Source: Lachnospiraceae bacterium
Lineage (GTDB): Bacteria > Bacillota > Clostridia > Lachnospirales > Lachnospiraceae
Assembly (NCBI GenBank): GCA_029054245.1
Contig: JAIDFQ010000080.1
Location: 1-38,299, forward strand
Reading direction: 5' to 3'
Length of the DNA stretch: 38,299 nt
Both the position numbers and the translations under genes were made by a program. A model generated the notes under the pieces. That model was not told the origin of the DNA. It searched no databases and saw only the letters and a program-made list of their open reading frames with translations. This document shows, piece after piece, positions 7,502 through 16,671 of this stretch. Numbering within the stretch: position 1 is the first letter of the stretch; every line of letters starts with the position of its first letter.

Positions 7502-9454
7502 ATGAGTAATCATTTAAAGGATCAGAGCAGCCCTTATCTATTACAGCATGCTGAAAATCCGGTGGACTGGTATCCGTGGGGAGAGGAAGCCTTTGCAAAA
7601 GCAAAAGCGGAAGACAAACCTGTTTTCTTGAGCATTGGATACAGTACCTGCCACTGGTGCCATGTGATGGAGCAGGAGAGTTTTGAAAATCTGGAAATTG
7701 CAGAAATTCTAAATAAAAATTTCGTGTCCATCAAGGTTGACAGAGAGGAGCGCCCGGATATCGACAGTGTATATATGTCTGTTTGTCAGGCACTGACGGG
7801 AAACGGCGGATGGCCTATGAGTATTTTTATGACGCCGGAGCAGAAGCCTTTTTTTGCAGGGACGTACTTTCCTCCCATATCCAGCCGGGGCATAGCAGGA
7901 ATGCATGATCTGCTGATTGTGATTGCCGAGCAGTGGAAGTGCAATAAAGAAGAACTGATTTTGTCTGCGGAACGCATTCTTACGCATATCCGGGTGGAGG
8001 ATGGCAGTTTATGTGAACATATGGATACGTCGCTTCCAGATGCGGCTGCAAAGATTTTTGCTGAAAGCTTTGATGAAAAGTACGGCGGTTTCGGCGGCGC
8101 GCCAAAATTCCCTTCGCCTCATAATCTGTTATTCCTGATGCTTTATGCACAGATAAATGGTAAAAAGGATGGATTTGCCATGGCGTTCCAAACGCTTGAG
8201 AGCATGCGCAGAGGCGGCATTTTTGATCACATTGGTTTTGGATTCTCCAGATATTCTACGGACAAATATTTTCTGGTTCCGCATTTTGAAAAGATGCTGT
8301 ATGATAATGCCCTGCTCGTCATGGCATATGCTGTGGCATATAAGATTTCGGGTGATGAAAGTTTTTTAGACACGGCGGAAAAGACCGCCGCCTATGTTCT
8401 GCGTGACCTGACGGATAAAGATGGTGCATTTTATTCTGCCCAGGATGCAGACAGCGGTGGCGTGGAGGGAAGATTTTATACATGGCGTTATGAGGATGTG
8501 TTAAGACTTCTTGGCAAAGAGCGGGGCAGGCGTTTTAGCAGGCATTTTGGCATAACGGAAAGAGGAAATTATGAAGGCAGGAACATCCCTAATCTTTTGA
8601 ATGAAAATGAGATCGTCGATTCCTTCGAGGGAGAAAAGGAGCTTATGTATGCATATCGGAAAACGCATTATAAGCTTCATTTGGATGATAAAATTCTGAC
8701 CTCGTGGAACAGCCTGATGATCTGTGGCCTGGCACTGCTTTACCGCACAACAGGAAAGGAAATGTATTTGAAGGCGGCTGTGAGGGCGCAGCAGTTTGTG
8801 GAGAGAAATCTTGCATATGGAAATACCCTTTATGTAAGCTTTCGGAACCATATACGCTTTGTCAAGGGATTTTTGGACGAGTATGCATATTATACGGCGG
8901 CGCTTCTTAGCTTATATGAAGCGACGGGGGAAGAGGCTTACTTGAAACGGGCAGAACAGATTTGCAAAGAAGCCAGAAGGCAGTTTGCAGATGAAGGCGG
9001 CAGCGGATATTTTTTATATGGAGAGGGAAATGACAGCCTGATTATGAAGCCCAAGGAAACTTATGATGGCGCGCTGCCTAGTGGTAATTCTGTGATGGCA
9101 TACTGTTTTGTACGTCTTTTTCAGATTCTGGGAGATCAAAAGTATGAGCGTCTGGCAAAGAAACAGCTTGCTTTTTTATCAGGTGAGGCAGGAGGTTACC
9201 CCGCAGGGCACTGCATGTTTTTAATCGCTCTGCTGTTTTATTTAAATCCGCCCCGGAAGATTACGGTGGTGCTTTCAGAGGAAGACAGCGGAGAAGAAAT
9301 CAGGAAAAAACTGCCAATTTATGCGGATGTGAAGATTTTTGCCAAGGAGACGGAAGAATACAAGCTGATAAATGGTAAAACGGCTTATTATGTGTGCGAA
9401 GATCATACCTGTCTGCCGCCTGCCAGCAGGAACCCCTTTGATTTAGGAGCATAA
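7502..9454 (+). CDS. YyaL/SSP411-family protein (DUF255 thioredoxin-like plus alpha/alpha toroid), 650 aa
   Basis: Residues 1-165 are a thioredoxin-like DUF255 domain with the strictly conserved TCHWCHVM (C50, C53), [20 protein letters not shown] at the N-terminus, and VDREERPD. The remainder is an (alpha/alpha)6 toroid related to N-acylglucosamine epimerases and cellobiose epimerases ([13 protein letters not shown], then TSWNSLMI). Homologues are widespread, including human SPATA20 and Bacillus subtilis YyaL, but the substrate is not established. The length is a little below the usual 670-690. The GGAAGG ribosome site is well placed. The next gene starts 22 bases after the stop, so the two are probably co-transcribed. 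Confidence 0.9.
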   Translation: MSNHLKDQSSPYLLQHAENPVDWYPWGEEAFAKAKAEDKPVFLSIGYSTCHWCHVMEQESFENLEIAEILNKNFVSIKVDREERPDIDSVYMSVCQALTGNGGWPMSIFMTPEQKPFFAGTYFPPISSRGIAGMHDLLIVIAEQWKCNKEELILSAERILTHIRVEDGSLCEHMDTSLPDAAAKIFAESFDEKYGGFGGAPKFPSPHNLLFLMLYAQINGKKDGFAMAFQTLESMRRGGIFDHIGFGFSRYSTDKYFLVPHFEKMLYDNALLVMAYAVAYKISGDESFLDTAEKTAAYVLRDLTDKDGAFYSAQDADSGGVEGRFYTWRYEDVLRLLGKERGRRFSRHFGITERGNYEGRNIPNLLNENEIVDSFEGEKELMYAYRKTHYKLHLDDKILTSWNSLMICGLALLYRTTGKEMYLKAAVRAQQFVERNLAYGNTLYVSFRNHIRFVKGFLDEYAYYTAALLSLYEATGEEAYLKRAEQICKEARRQFADEGGSGYFLYGEGNDSLIMKPKETYDGALPSGNSVMAYCFVRLFQILGDQKYERLAKKQLAFLSGEAGGYPAGHCMFLIALLFYLNPPRKITVVLSEEDSGEEIRKKLPIYADVKIFAKETEEYKLINGKTAYYVCEDHTCLPPASRNPFDLGA

Positions 9455-9476
9455 TTTAAATAAAAAAGGTAGATTT

Positions 9477-9950
9477 ATGTCGTATAAAGATTTTGTTCCC
9501 ATAACAGGTACGATTGTAAACATTACCAGAGGAAATGACTGTTGCAGTCAAATGGTGATGCTGCGTTCTGATGATGGAATCGTAAATTTTGTTGTAAGCG
9601 CACAGACGCAGGTAATTGATGATATACAGCTTCGGGTGGGGATGCGGGTAGCGGCATTTTACGATGCTTCCCAGCCTATGCCTCTTATCTTTCCGCCGCA
9701 GTACCGCGCACAGCTGGTTACTGTAATCGGCAGGAATGAGCAGGTGATGCTGAATCATTTTGACCGTAATTTGTTAGCTGCGGATCGTTCTCTGCAGTTG
9801 AACATTGCAGGAAATACCATGATCAGGACGGCGAATGGACAACGGTTCGATTGTAATCCGGCGAACCAGACCATGCTTGTTTATTATAGTGTTACGACCA
9901 GAAGTATTCCGCCCCAGACCACACCTTCAAGGGTCATTGTGTTCTGCTAA
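9477..9950 (+). CDS. Conserved hypothetical protein, 157 aa
   Basis: I do not recognise a named family. The sequence is almost all beta (ITGTIVNITRGN, then IVNFVVSAQTQV, then GMRVAAFYDA), which suggests an OB-like or small beta-barrel fold. A central proline-rich loop (PMPLIFPPQY, about 62-71) is followed by a second beta part and a Cys at the C-terminus. There is no signal peptide or membrane segment, so it should be cytoplasmic. It follows the YyaL-type gene by 22 bases and ends before a strong terminator, so it is probably the last gene of that unit. The ribosome site AAAGGT is modest. Confidence 0.65.
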   Translation: MSYKDFVPITGTIVNITRGNDCCSQMVMLRSDDGIVNFVVSAQTQVIDDIQLRVGMRVAAFYDASQPMPLIFPPQYRAQLVTVIGRNEQVMLNHFDRNLLAADRSLQLNIAGNTMIRTANGQRFDCNPANQTMLVYYSVTTRSIPPQTTPSRVIVFC

Positions 9951-9967
9951 GGGCATGGGGAGCCGGA

Positions 9968-10003
9968 AAGGGGCGGCAGAGGATTTATCCTTTGCCGCCC
10001 CTT
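9968..10003. terminator. Long hairpin between converging genes
   Basis: A stem of 16 pairs with one G-U (AAGGGGCGGCAGAGGA against its complement) and a TTTA loop lies between two converging transcription units. The flanking T/A runs are short on both strands. It may act as a shared terminator for the unknown gene on + and the MFS gene on -. Confidence 0.65.
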
Positions 10004-10080
10004 GATATCGCTCGCTTATTTCATTAGGCGTTCCCAATCCTGTACTTCCTGTATTTTATCGAAAAAAGATAGAAATACTC

Positions 10081-11253
10081 CTATTTGCATTTTTTCAGCA
10101 GCAATTCGTGCATGATGAACATGAGAATCAGGATCAGCAATAAGTAGATGGGAAATAAAGTAATGCTGATATGGTTGGCAATCAGACCAAAGAGAGGCGG
10201 CATCAGACAGGTGCCAATGTAGGCAGAAGCCATCTGTACACCTATGACAGCCTGGGATTTGTCAGCGCCAAAATGTGCCGGAGTGGAGTGGATGATACAG
10301 GGATAGATAGGGGCGCATCCCAGACCGATTAAAATCAATCCGATGAAGGAGACCTGACTGCCTAAAGGCAAGAGCAAAACGAGGCAGCCTGACAGAATGA
10401 TGGTCTGTCCTAAGCGGATCATTTGTGTATCATTCAATTTCATGGTGAGAAAGCCGCTTAATGCTCTGCCTATGGTGATTCCGATAAAAAACCATCCGGC
10501 AAAGGAAGCGGCTGTCTGGGTGGGCAGATTCCTGTAAAGGACAAGGTAGCTGCTGATCCATAAGCCGGCGGTCTGTTCTAAGGCACAGTAGCAGAAAAAG
10601 GTAATCATGACTTCTTTTGCACCTGGAATGCTTATGATTTCACGCAGGGAAAGGGGGCCGTTGGAATCTGCGTCAGATGTTAAATCTGGATTAGATGTTT
10701 GAACTGCACGTTTTTTCCACAGAGGGAGGCTGAGTATTAAAATAACAGTCAGTATGATTTGTAAAATGGAGATATAGAGGTAGCCAGTATTCCAGCCTTT
10801 TCCGCCAGTTAAGGCAAAGCCCATGATATAAGGACCGAGAGATGCGCCCACCCCCCACATACAATGCAGCCAGCTCATATGTCTGCTTTCGTAGTGGAGC
10901 GCTACGTAATTGTTCAAGGAAGCGTCCACACTGCCTGCTCCGAGACCGTAAGGGACTGCCCAGATACACAGCATCCAGAAGGAGTGGCTTATGGAGAAGC
11001 CGAAAAGGGCAGCGGCGGTCATGAACACACTGCATGCGGTGACGAGCCCTGTTCCCAATTTTCTTGTGAGCCGGTCGCTTAAGAGGCTGGAGATGATTGT
11101 TCCAAAGGCGATAATCATGGAAATGCCCCCTGCGTAAGAAACAGACACATTCAGTTCCTGATACATGACGGGCCACGCAGAGCCTAAAAGTGAGTCAGGA
11201 AGACCCAGACTGATGAATGCAAGATAAATGATAGCCAATAATAACTGAAACAC
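10081..11253 (-). CDS. MFS transporter, 390 aa, GTG start
   Basis: This is a twelve-helix major facilitator. The N-terminal signature GLPDSLLGSAWPVM in helix 1 and the loop DRLTRKLG between helices 2 and 3 are typical of a sugar or drug-type MFS subgroup in Firmicutes. The substrate is not known. I place the start at the GTG at 11253, with AAGGAGG eight bases upstream. The longer frame to 11346 would add a poorly fitting 31-residue N-terminus and overlap tyrS. With this start there is an 81-base gap behind tyrS and no terminator in it, so the T-box in front of tyrS may also control this gene. If so, tyrosine or a related compound is a possible substrate, which is only inference. Confidence 0.8.
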   Translation of the reverse strand: MFQLLLAIIYLAFISLGLPDSLLGSAWPVMYQELNVSVSYAGGISMIIAFGTIISSLLSDRLTRKLGTGLVTACSVFMTAAALFGFSISHSFWMLCIWAVPYGLGAGSVDASLNNYVALHYESRHMSWLHCMWGVGASLGPYIMGFALTGGKGWNTGYLYISILQIILTVILILSLPLWKKRAVQTSNPDLTSDADSNGPLSLREIISIPGAKEVMITFFCYCALEQTAGLWISSYLVLYRNLPTQTAASFAGWFFIGITIGRALSGFLTMKLNDTQMIRLGQTIILSGCLVLLLPLGSQVSFIGLILIGLGCAPIYPCIIHSTPAHFGADKSQAVIGVQMASAYIGTCLMPPLFGLIANHISITLFPIYLLLILILMFIMHELLLKKCK

Positions 11254-11333
11254 TTGATTTTCCTCCTTTGCATAAGATATCAGAAAACGCGATATTGCTA
11301 TTAGAATACACGCATATCGGAGTAGATGCAACC

Positions 11334-12572
11334 TCATTTTGGACAAATGTTTAACCGAACAAATTTCTTTTTCCCTATTTTCAATACATCTCCACTTTCA
11401 ATAGGCGCATCCAGTGAAGTGGCTTTTTCTCCGCTTATGGAGATTCCGCCTTGGGTAAGCAGACGGCGGAACTCATTGTTGCTTGCGGCAAAACCGCCTT
11501 TTACAAGAAAGGGAACTGCCTCCTGTAAAGTGCTGTGGTTTGACGGAAGGGAAAGGGTGGGGACTTCGTCTGGAATTCCTTTATTTGTAAAAGCCTGGTG
11601 GAAAAATTCCTCGGCAGCGGTAGTTTCCCAAACCGTGTGGTATAGGGAAGTTATGGTGCGGGCAAGAAGAAGTTTGCAGTCTTTTGGATTGCTTCCGCCA
11701 TCCAGAGAGGCTTTTATTTTATCCAATTCATCCGGTAAAATGTCGGTTGCCAGCTCAAAATAGCGGATGATGAGCTGGTCGGGTACTTCCATTACTTTTT
11801 TGAACATGATGTTTGCCTCTTCCTGTACGCCAATATAATTTCCAAGACTTTTGCTCATTTTTTCCACGCCGTCAAGACCTTCTAATATGGGCATGAAGAG
11901 GGCAGCTTGGGGTTCTAAGTTTAAAGATTTTTGTAAGGTGCGTCCCATCAGGATATTGAAGGTCTGGTCGGTGCCGCCAAGCTCAAGGTCAGCATTTATG
12001 GCAATGGAGTCGTAAGCCTGCATGATGGGATAAAAGAATTCATGTAGACCAATAGGGGTATTGTGGGTGTAACGGTTTTGGAAATCATCCCGCTCAAGCA
12101 TTCTGGCGACGGTAGTCGTGGAGGCGAGTCTTATGATTTCCTCCATATTCAAAAGTTCCAGCCACTCTCCGTTATAGCGGATTTGGGTTTTATCTTTGTC
12201 CAGCACGCGGAAGACTTGATCCTGATAGGTCTGGGCATTGATCAGGATTTCCCTGTCTGAAAGCGCTTTGCGTCCCTTTGATTTTCCAGTGGGGTCTCCG
12301 ATGCGTCCTGTAAAATCTCCGATGATGATGACAATGTGATGACCTAAGTCTTGCAGCTGTTTCAGTTTGCGGAGAACGACCGCATGACCTAAATGGATGT
12401 CCGGTGCGCTTGGGTCGAGTCCAAGCTTGACGGTGAGCGGTTTGCCTGTGCGGATGGAATGCGCCAGTTTCTCTCTTAAATCATCCTCTCCGATCAACTG
12501 TGCGGCGCCTTTCAAGATGATGCGCATCTGTCGGTTGATTTCTTCTTCTAAAATAATTTCGTTGGTTATCAT
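11334..12572 (-). CDS. tyrS: Tyrosyl-tRNA synthetase, 412 aa
   Basis: This class I aminoacyl-tRNA synthetase attaches tyrosine to tRNA-Tyr in the cytoplasm. It has the HIGH-type motif HLGH (60-63) following LGLDPSAPDI, the KMSKS loop (238-242), the tyrosine pocket region (ELGGTDQTFN near 197) and a C-terminal S4 RNA-binding domain (about 350-405). The length is normal. The start at 12572 has AAGGAGG upstream; an adjacent ATG five bases earlier stops at once. Expression is controlled by a tyrosine T-box leader just upstream. Confidence 0.95.
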   Translation of the reverse strand: MITNEIILEEEINRQMRIILKGAAQLIGEDDLREKLAHSIRTGKPLTVKLGLDPSAPDIHLGHAVVLRKLKQLQDLGHHIVIIIGDFTGRIGDPTGKSKGRKALSDREILINAQTYQDQVFRVLDKDKTQIRYNGEWLELLNMEEIIRLASTTTVARMLERDDFQNRYTHNTPIGLHEFFYPIMQAYDSIAINADLELGGTDQTFNILMGRTLQKSLNLEPQAALFMPILEGLDGVEKMSKSLGNYIGVQEEANIMFKKVMEVPDQLIIRYFELATDILPDELDKIKASLDGGSNPKDCKLLLARTITSLYHTVWETTAAEEFFHQAFTNKGIPDEVPTLSLPSNHSTLQEAVPFLVKGGFAASNNEFRRLLTQGGISISGEKATSLDAPIESGDVLKIGKKKFVRLNICPK

Positions 12573-12591
12573 TTCATTTTTCCTCCTTAAC

Positions 12592-12622
12592 AAAAAACTC
12601 CCGTCCTTCAATAGGACGAGAG
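12592..12622 (-). terminator. T-box attenuator terminator
   Basis: On the minus strand, CTCTCGTCCT pairs with AGGACGGGAG (10 pairs, one U-G), followed by six U residues (12597-12592). It lies about 20 bases before tyrS. The alternative antiterminator would use the T-box sequence at 12629-12643. Confidence 0.85.
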
Positions 12623-12892
12623 CTAAATCTCGTGATACCACCTAATGTTCATAAACAACTCGCGCTGTTTACCTCTTCGAGTACGACCCCTTGGGCTTAT
12701 ACTCTAGCATGTTAACGGATGCAGGAACCGTCGCAGCCTACTAAATCATGAGATTATTTGGTGCGAAGCTCAAAGATGTATTCACATATGGCTTCCCATG
12801 CGCCTCTCATCAACCGGCAGCTTTCTGTATGTTTCACCTTATGCTACTTCTTCTTATCATTGCTGTTAAGTTCAATCACTTGTATGAAATTA
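12592..12892 (-). promoter_or_regulatory. Tyrosine T-box riboswitch
   Basis: The minus strand carries AGGTGGTATCACGAG (12643-12629), a variant of the T-box core that pairs with the acceptor end of uncharged tRNA, followed by the terminator at 12622-12592. Upstream, the codon UAC (12780-12778) in the context GAATACATC is a good specifier for tyrosine, matching the tyrS gene it controls. When tRNA-Tyr is uncharged, the antiterminator forms and tyrS is transcribed. The upstream limit is set by the promoter at 12899-12927. Confidence 0.9.
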
Positions 12893-12898
12893 GTTGTA

Positions 12899-12927
12899 AT
12901 TATAATCGACGAATGGAAAGTTGTCAA
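12899..12927 (-). promoter_or_regulatory. Consensus sigma-A promoter of tyrS
   Basis: On the minus strand a perfect TTGACA (12927-12922) and a perfect TATAAT (12904-12899) are 17 bases apart. This is a full-consensus promoter placed about 100 bases upstream of the T-box specifier, as expected. Confidence 0.85.
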
Positions 12928-13008
12928 ATGTAAATTAAAATATTTTGTAATAATAGTTTTGTGTTAGAAAATAAGGATATTTTGAGAGAAAGGAGGAAGA
13001 AGATATAG

Positions 13009-13014
13009 TATAAT
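13009..13014 (+). promoter_or_regulatory. Possible -10 box for the MATE gene
   Basis: TATAAT lies about 50 bases before the MATE start. The only -35-like hexamer, TTGAGA at 12982, is 21 bases away, or 16 bases from an overlapping TATAGT at 13004, so the promoter is imperfect. Confidence 0.3.
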
Positions 13015-13062
13015 TCGGATAAAAGAAAGATTTGCGGAAACAGTGTAGAAGGAAGATGCACA

Positions 13063-14418
13063 ATGAAGACGTATGTAAAAGATATGACGGTAGGAAAACC
13101 GGCGGGGCTGTTGTTGTCATTTATGGTACCTATGGTGGTTGGAAATGTTTTTCAGCAGCTTTATAATCTGGTGGATTCTATGATTGTAGGACAATATGTG
13201 GGAGCAGATGCATTGGCGGCAGTGGGGTCCACAGGGTCTGTGACTTACTTGTTCTTTGCGCTGTGCGTTGGCATGGCAAGTGGAACGGGAATTGTCATTT
13301 CTCAGAATTTTGGCGCTTTAAATGAATCAGCTGTCAAAAGGGCAATTGCCAACGGAGCCTATATTATGTTGGTGGTCAGTGTACTTATGGGGATATTGGG
13401 AGGGGCGCTTTCAAGACCGGTTCTTATTTTTTTGCATACACCGGAGAATATTTTGGATAATGCTGTTTTGTATATGCGGATTATGTGCGCGGGGGTTCTG
13501 GCAGTGGCACTGTACAATTGTGTCTCGGCAATTTTGCGGGCGGTGGGAGATTCAAGGACACCTTTATATTTTCTGATCGGTGCATGCACTTTAAACATTG
13601 GGCTGGATCTGCTTTTTGTCCGGGGGTTCTCCTGGGGTGTTGCGGGAGCAGGGGCAGCAACAATTATTGCCCAATTGTTAGCGGGAATTGGAAGCTTACT
13701 GTTTGCGCTGGTAAAGAACCCTTTTTTCAGAATAGAAAAAGAACAATTAAAAGTAGATTGGAAGATGATCTGGCAGTGTGTAAGGATGGGGGTGCCACTG
13801 GCATTTCAGACTTCGCTGATTGCCATATCGTGTGTTGCCTTGCAGCGCGTTGTCAATACCTTTGGGTCTGTCGTGGTTGCTGCTTTCACGGCGACAAGCA
13901 GGGTGGAGCAGCTGGTGCAGCAGCCCTATGATTCCCTGGGCGTTGCAATGTCCACTTATACAGGACAGAATATCGGTGCGAAAAAGATTGACAGGGTAAG
14001 ACAGGGATATAAAAGAGGGATGCTGATTATGGCGATATTTACGTTTATCATGCTGCCAATTGCGCAGCTGGGAGGAGAATGGATTATGCGTCTGTTTGTC
14101 AGTGAAACAGAAGTGATAGAACTTGGAGCAAGGGCACTTAAAATTACCAGCTGCTTTTATCTGTTTCTTGGTTCGATTTATACTACGAGAGGATTGTTAA
14201 ACGGTACAGGCGATGCGGTATTTGCGTTTTTGAATGGGGTTGTGGAGATGCTGGGGCGAATCTGTCTTGCAGGACCGCTGACCAGGGTTGCTGCGATTGG
14301 TGTCTGGGGCGTATGGCTGGCGACTGCGCTTACCTGGTTTCTGGCGGGAAGCTTTAACATAGTGCGTTATCTCCAAGGAAAATGGAAAGGAGCAGGCAGT
14401 GACATAATACCGCAATGA
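13063..14418 (+). CDS. MATE-family multidrug/cation exporter, 451 aa
   Basis: This is a twelve-helix MATE exporter in the cytoplasmic membrane. These proteins exchange Na+ or H+ for drugs or metabolites. Characteristic stretches are FQQLYNLVDSMIVGQYVG in helix 1 and, in the second half, FTATSRVEQLVQQPYDSLG followed by TYTGQNIGA. Length and repeat organisation are normal. The start has GAAGGAAG upstream. It is transcribed away from the tyrS promoter. The next gene begins seven bases after the stop and is probably in the same operon. Confidence 0.9.
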   Translation: MKTYVKDMTVGKPAGLLLSFMVPMVVGNVFQQLYNLVDSMIVGQYVGADALAAVGSTGSVTYLFFALCVGMASGTGIVISQNFGALNESAVKRAIANGAYIMLVVSVLMGILGGALSRPVLIFLHTPENILDNAVLYMRIMCAGVLAVALYNCVSAILRAVGDSRTPLYFLIGACTLNIGLDLLFVRGFSWGVAGAGAATIIAQLLAGIGSLLFALVKNPFFRIEKEQLKVDWKMIWQCVRMGVPLAFQTSLIAISCVALQRVVNTFGSVVVAAFTATSRVEQLVQQPYDSLGVAMSTYTGQNIGAKKIDRVRQGYKRGMLIMAIFTFIMLPIAQLGGEWIMRLFVSETEVIELGARALKITSCFYLFLGSIYTTRGLLNGTGDAVFAFLNGVVEMLGRICLAGPLTRVAAIGVWGVWLATALTWFLAGSFNIVRYLQGKWKGAGSDIIPQ

Positions 14419-14425
14419 ACGGGGC

Positions 14426-14980
14426 ATGCTAAGGAGTATGAGAAAGAAAAAGATGTCCCATGAATTTGATTATTATGTACTGTTGTTTTTTCTGCTTGCC
14501 TTTGCCGGATGGCTTTGGGAAGTGATTTTGTATGTTTTTACGGAACATGCTTTTATTAACAGAGGTGTGTACAGAGGTCCCTATCTGCCCATTTATGGTG
14601 TAGGGGGGCTTTTGTTATGCCTTCTTTTTCATTCCTTCAGAAAAAAGCCGGTGAGAGTGTTCTTTTTATCTATGCTGCTTTGTTCTGTTCTGGAATACCT
14701 GACCAGTTTCTTTTTGGAGAGACGATTTGGGGTGAGATGGTGGGATTATAGCGGGCACTTTCTGAATATCAGCGGGAGAATCTGTCTGATGGGGGCAGTG
14801 ACGTTTGGTATTGGGGGGAGTGCGCTGGTGTGCCTGTTTTTGCCTTTTTATGAAAAAATGTACGGGCGCGTGCCGAAAAAGTGGAGGGTGGTGTTGGGGA
14901 TGGCTTTCCTGCTTGTTTTTATCATGGATGCGGCTTATTGTGCGGTACATCCTAATATGGGAAAGGGGATTTCTTCGTAG
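14426..14980 (+). CDS. CmpB-type membrane protein (putative ABC permease family), 184 aa
   Basis: A small integral membrane protein with about five helices. The sequence FAGWLWEVILYVF, then NRGVYRGPYLPIYGVGG, then YLTSFFLERRFGVRWWDYS is the signature of the family annotated ABC_trans_CmpB. No ATPase partner is adjacent, and the transport role of this family is not established. The start is uncertain: ATG 14426, 14438 and 14453 are all in frame, and AAGGAG at 14431-14436 is too close to the second and rather far from the third. It follows the MATE gene by seven bases. Confidence 0.75.
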   Translation: MLRSMRKKKMSHEFDYYVLLFFLLAFAGWLWEVILYVFTEHAFINRGVYRGPYLPIYGVGGLLLCLLFHSFRKKPVRVFFLSMLLCSVLEYLTSFFLERRFGVRWWDYSGHFLNISGRICLMGAVTFGIGGSALVCLFLPFYEKMYGRVPKKWRVVLGMAFLLVFIMDAAYCAVHPNMGKGISS

Positions 14981-15186
14981 CCGTTTATGGTACGTCTGTT
15001 TCTTCCAGCAAAGATGAACTGCAAGTATATAGAGGCAGGGATGGAAAGATTTAGGAGGATGTAGTACAATAAAATTACATTCGTGCTGGCAGGAAGGGGA
15101 TGCGGCGTTATCATTAACTGCCTTTTGATGTTTGCTGATTCAGTTTGTCTTATGGAAAAATGTTGCGTAAAACGGGAGAATAGAAA

Positions 15187-16002
15187 ATGAAAGAAAAAGT
15201 ACATACAACATCTTACGGAAAGATTCACTATTGGACGAACAAAGAACAAGTAAATAGCGATTATGCACTGGTATTCCTTCCCGGATTGACCGCTGACCAC
15301 AGACTGTTTGATAAACAGGCAGAATATTTTGAGGATAAGTATACGATTTTCGTTTGGGATGCGCCGGGACATGCCTCATCGACGCCGTTTGAGTTAAAGT
15401 TTTCGCTGATGGATAAAGCCGGATGGCTTAACGAGATTTTGGAAAAGGAAGAGATGGATAAGCCGATCATCATCGGGCAGTCCATGGGAGGATATGTCGG
15501 GCAGGCTTTTATGGAGCGATTCCCAGGAAAGCTTAAGGGATTTATCTCCATTGATTCTGCGCCGCTTCAAAGGCAGTATGTAACGGGAGCGGAGATATGG
15601 ATGCTCAAAAGGATGGAGCCTGTATATCGTCACTATCCATGGAAATCGCTTTTAAAATCGGGGTCAAATGGGTGTGCAGTTTCTGAATATGGAAGGAAAC
15701 TGATGCGGGACATTATGATGGTATACGACAAGGATAAAAAGCGATATGCCAGACTGGCTGGTCATGGATTTTTAATGTTGGCGGATGCCATGGAAGCAGA
15801 TTTGTCATATAAAATTGATTGCCCGGCGCTTTTGATATGCGGCAAGCGTGACCAGGCTGGTTCAACAAAGCGGTACAATAAGGCATGGCACAAAAAGACT
15901 GGCATTCCTATTGAATGGATAGAAAATGCGGGACATAATTCAAATACCGATCAGCCTGAACTGATAAATTCACTTATTGAAAGGTTTATGGAACGGCTTT
16001 GA
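15187..16002 (+). CDS. Alpha/beta hydrolase, 271 aa
   Basis: This is a typical single-domain alpha/beta hydrolase. The strand-turn ALVFLPGLTADHRLFDKQ gives the oxyanion region, the nucleophile elbow is GQSMGGYVG with Ser near residue 98, the acid is probably the Asp in GKRDQAG, and the base is His in GHNSNTD near the C-terminus. All triad residues are present. The substrate is unknown; candidates are esters or lactones. The start has GGGAGA upstream. The gene stands about 200 bases behind the CmpB-type gene, in a gap where I see no other gene. Confidence 0.85.
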   Translation: MKEKVHTTSYGKIHYWTNKEQVNSDYALVFLPGLTADHRLFDKQAEYFEDKYTIFVWDAPGHASSTPFELKFSLMDKAGWLNEILEKEEMDKPIIIGQSMGGYVGQAFMERFPGKLKGFISIDSAPLQRQYVTGAEIWMLKRMEPVYRHYPWKSLLKSGSNGCAVSEYGRKLMRDIMMVYDKDKKRYARLAGHGFLMLADAMEADLSYKIDCPALLICGKRDQAGSTKRYNKAWHKKTGIPIEWIENAGHNSNTDQPELINSLIERFMERL

Positions 16003-16071
16003 CGTTTATTAAAGGTAAATGCATCTATTTATCGCAGGTAAACGGGAAACTGTGACAGGAGGAACATGTAT

Positions 16072-16671
16072 ATGGAAAATGAACTTGAAAAGTGTCTGGC
16101 GGGAGAGTGGTACGACTGCCACGATCCAGTGTTTCTGGAGTTCAAGAAAAGAGCAAGGGAATTGGTCAAAGAATATAATTCACTTCCCTACGAGGATAGA
16201 GAAAAAAGAAGGGAAGTTCTCACACAGTTATTTGAGCGCATAGGAACGAACGTGTCTGTGGGCAATCCATTTTTCTGCGATTATGGAAGGAATATATCAT
16301 TAGGGGATAATGTGTCCGTGAATATGAACTGTACCTTTGTAGACTGCAACAAGATTACGGTGGGAAACAATGTGCTCATTTCTTCCAATGTACAGATTTA
16401 TACCGCAACACATCCGGTAGAACTAAAAGACCGATTGACGCCGGAATGGACAGCAGAAAGCGGGGAATATTTTTGCCGGACCTATGCGCGACCGGTTACC
16501 ATAGGAGACGGGTGCTGGATTGGCGGCGGTGTCATTATCCTGCCGGGCGTAACGATTGGGAACGGAAGCGTGATTGGCGCGGGAAGCGTTGTGACGAAAG
16601 ATGTACCAAGTAACTGCGTGGCAGCAGGCAATCCATGCAGAGTGCTAAGGAGAATCAATACTGAGACCTGA
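16072..16671 (+). CDS. Sugar O-acetyltransferase (LacA/Maa type), 199 aa
   Basis: This is a left-handed beta-helix acetyltransferase that moves acetyl from acetyl-CoA to sugars such as maltose or galactosides. An N-terminal Mac domain (about 5-55) is followed by hexapeptide repeats (about 60-185). The catalytic His is in TATHPVE near 108, and the CoA-binding end is IGDGCWIGGGVIILPGVTIG. I chose ATG 16072, nine bases after AGGAGG; an in-frame ATG at 16066 is only three bases from it. The last 27 bases overlap the end of the opposing winged-helix gene. Confidence 0.85.
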   Translation: MENELEKCLAGEWYDCHDPVFLEFKKRARELVKEYNSLPYEDREKRREVLTQLFERIGTNVSVGNPFFCDYGRNISLGDNVSVNMNCTFVDCNKITVGNNVLISSNVQIYTATHPVELKDRLTPEWTAESGEYFCRTYARPVTIGDGCWIGGGVIILPGVTIGNGSVIGAGSVVTKDVPSNCVAAGNPCRVLRRINTET

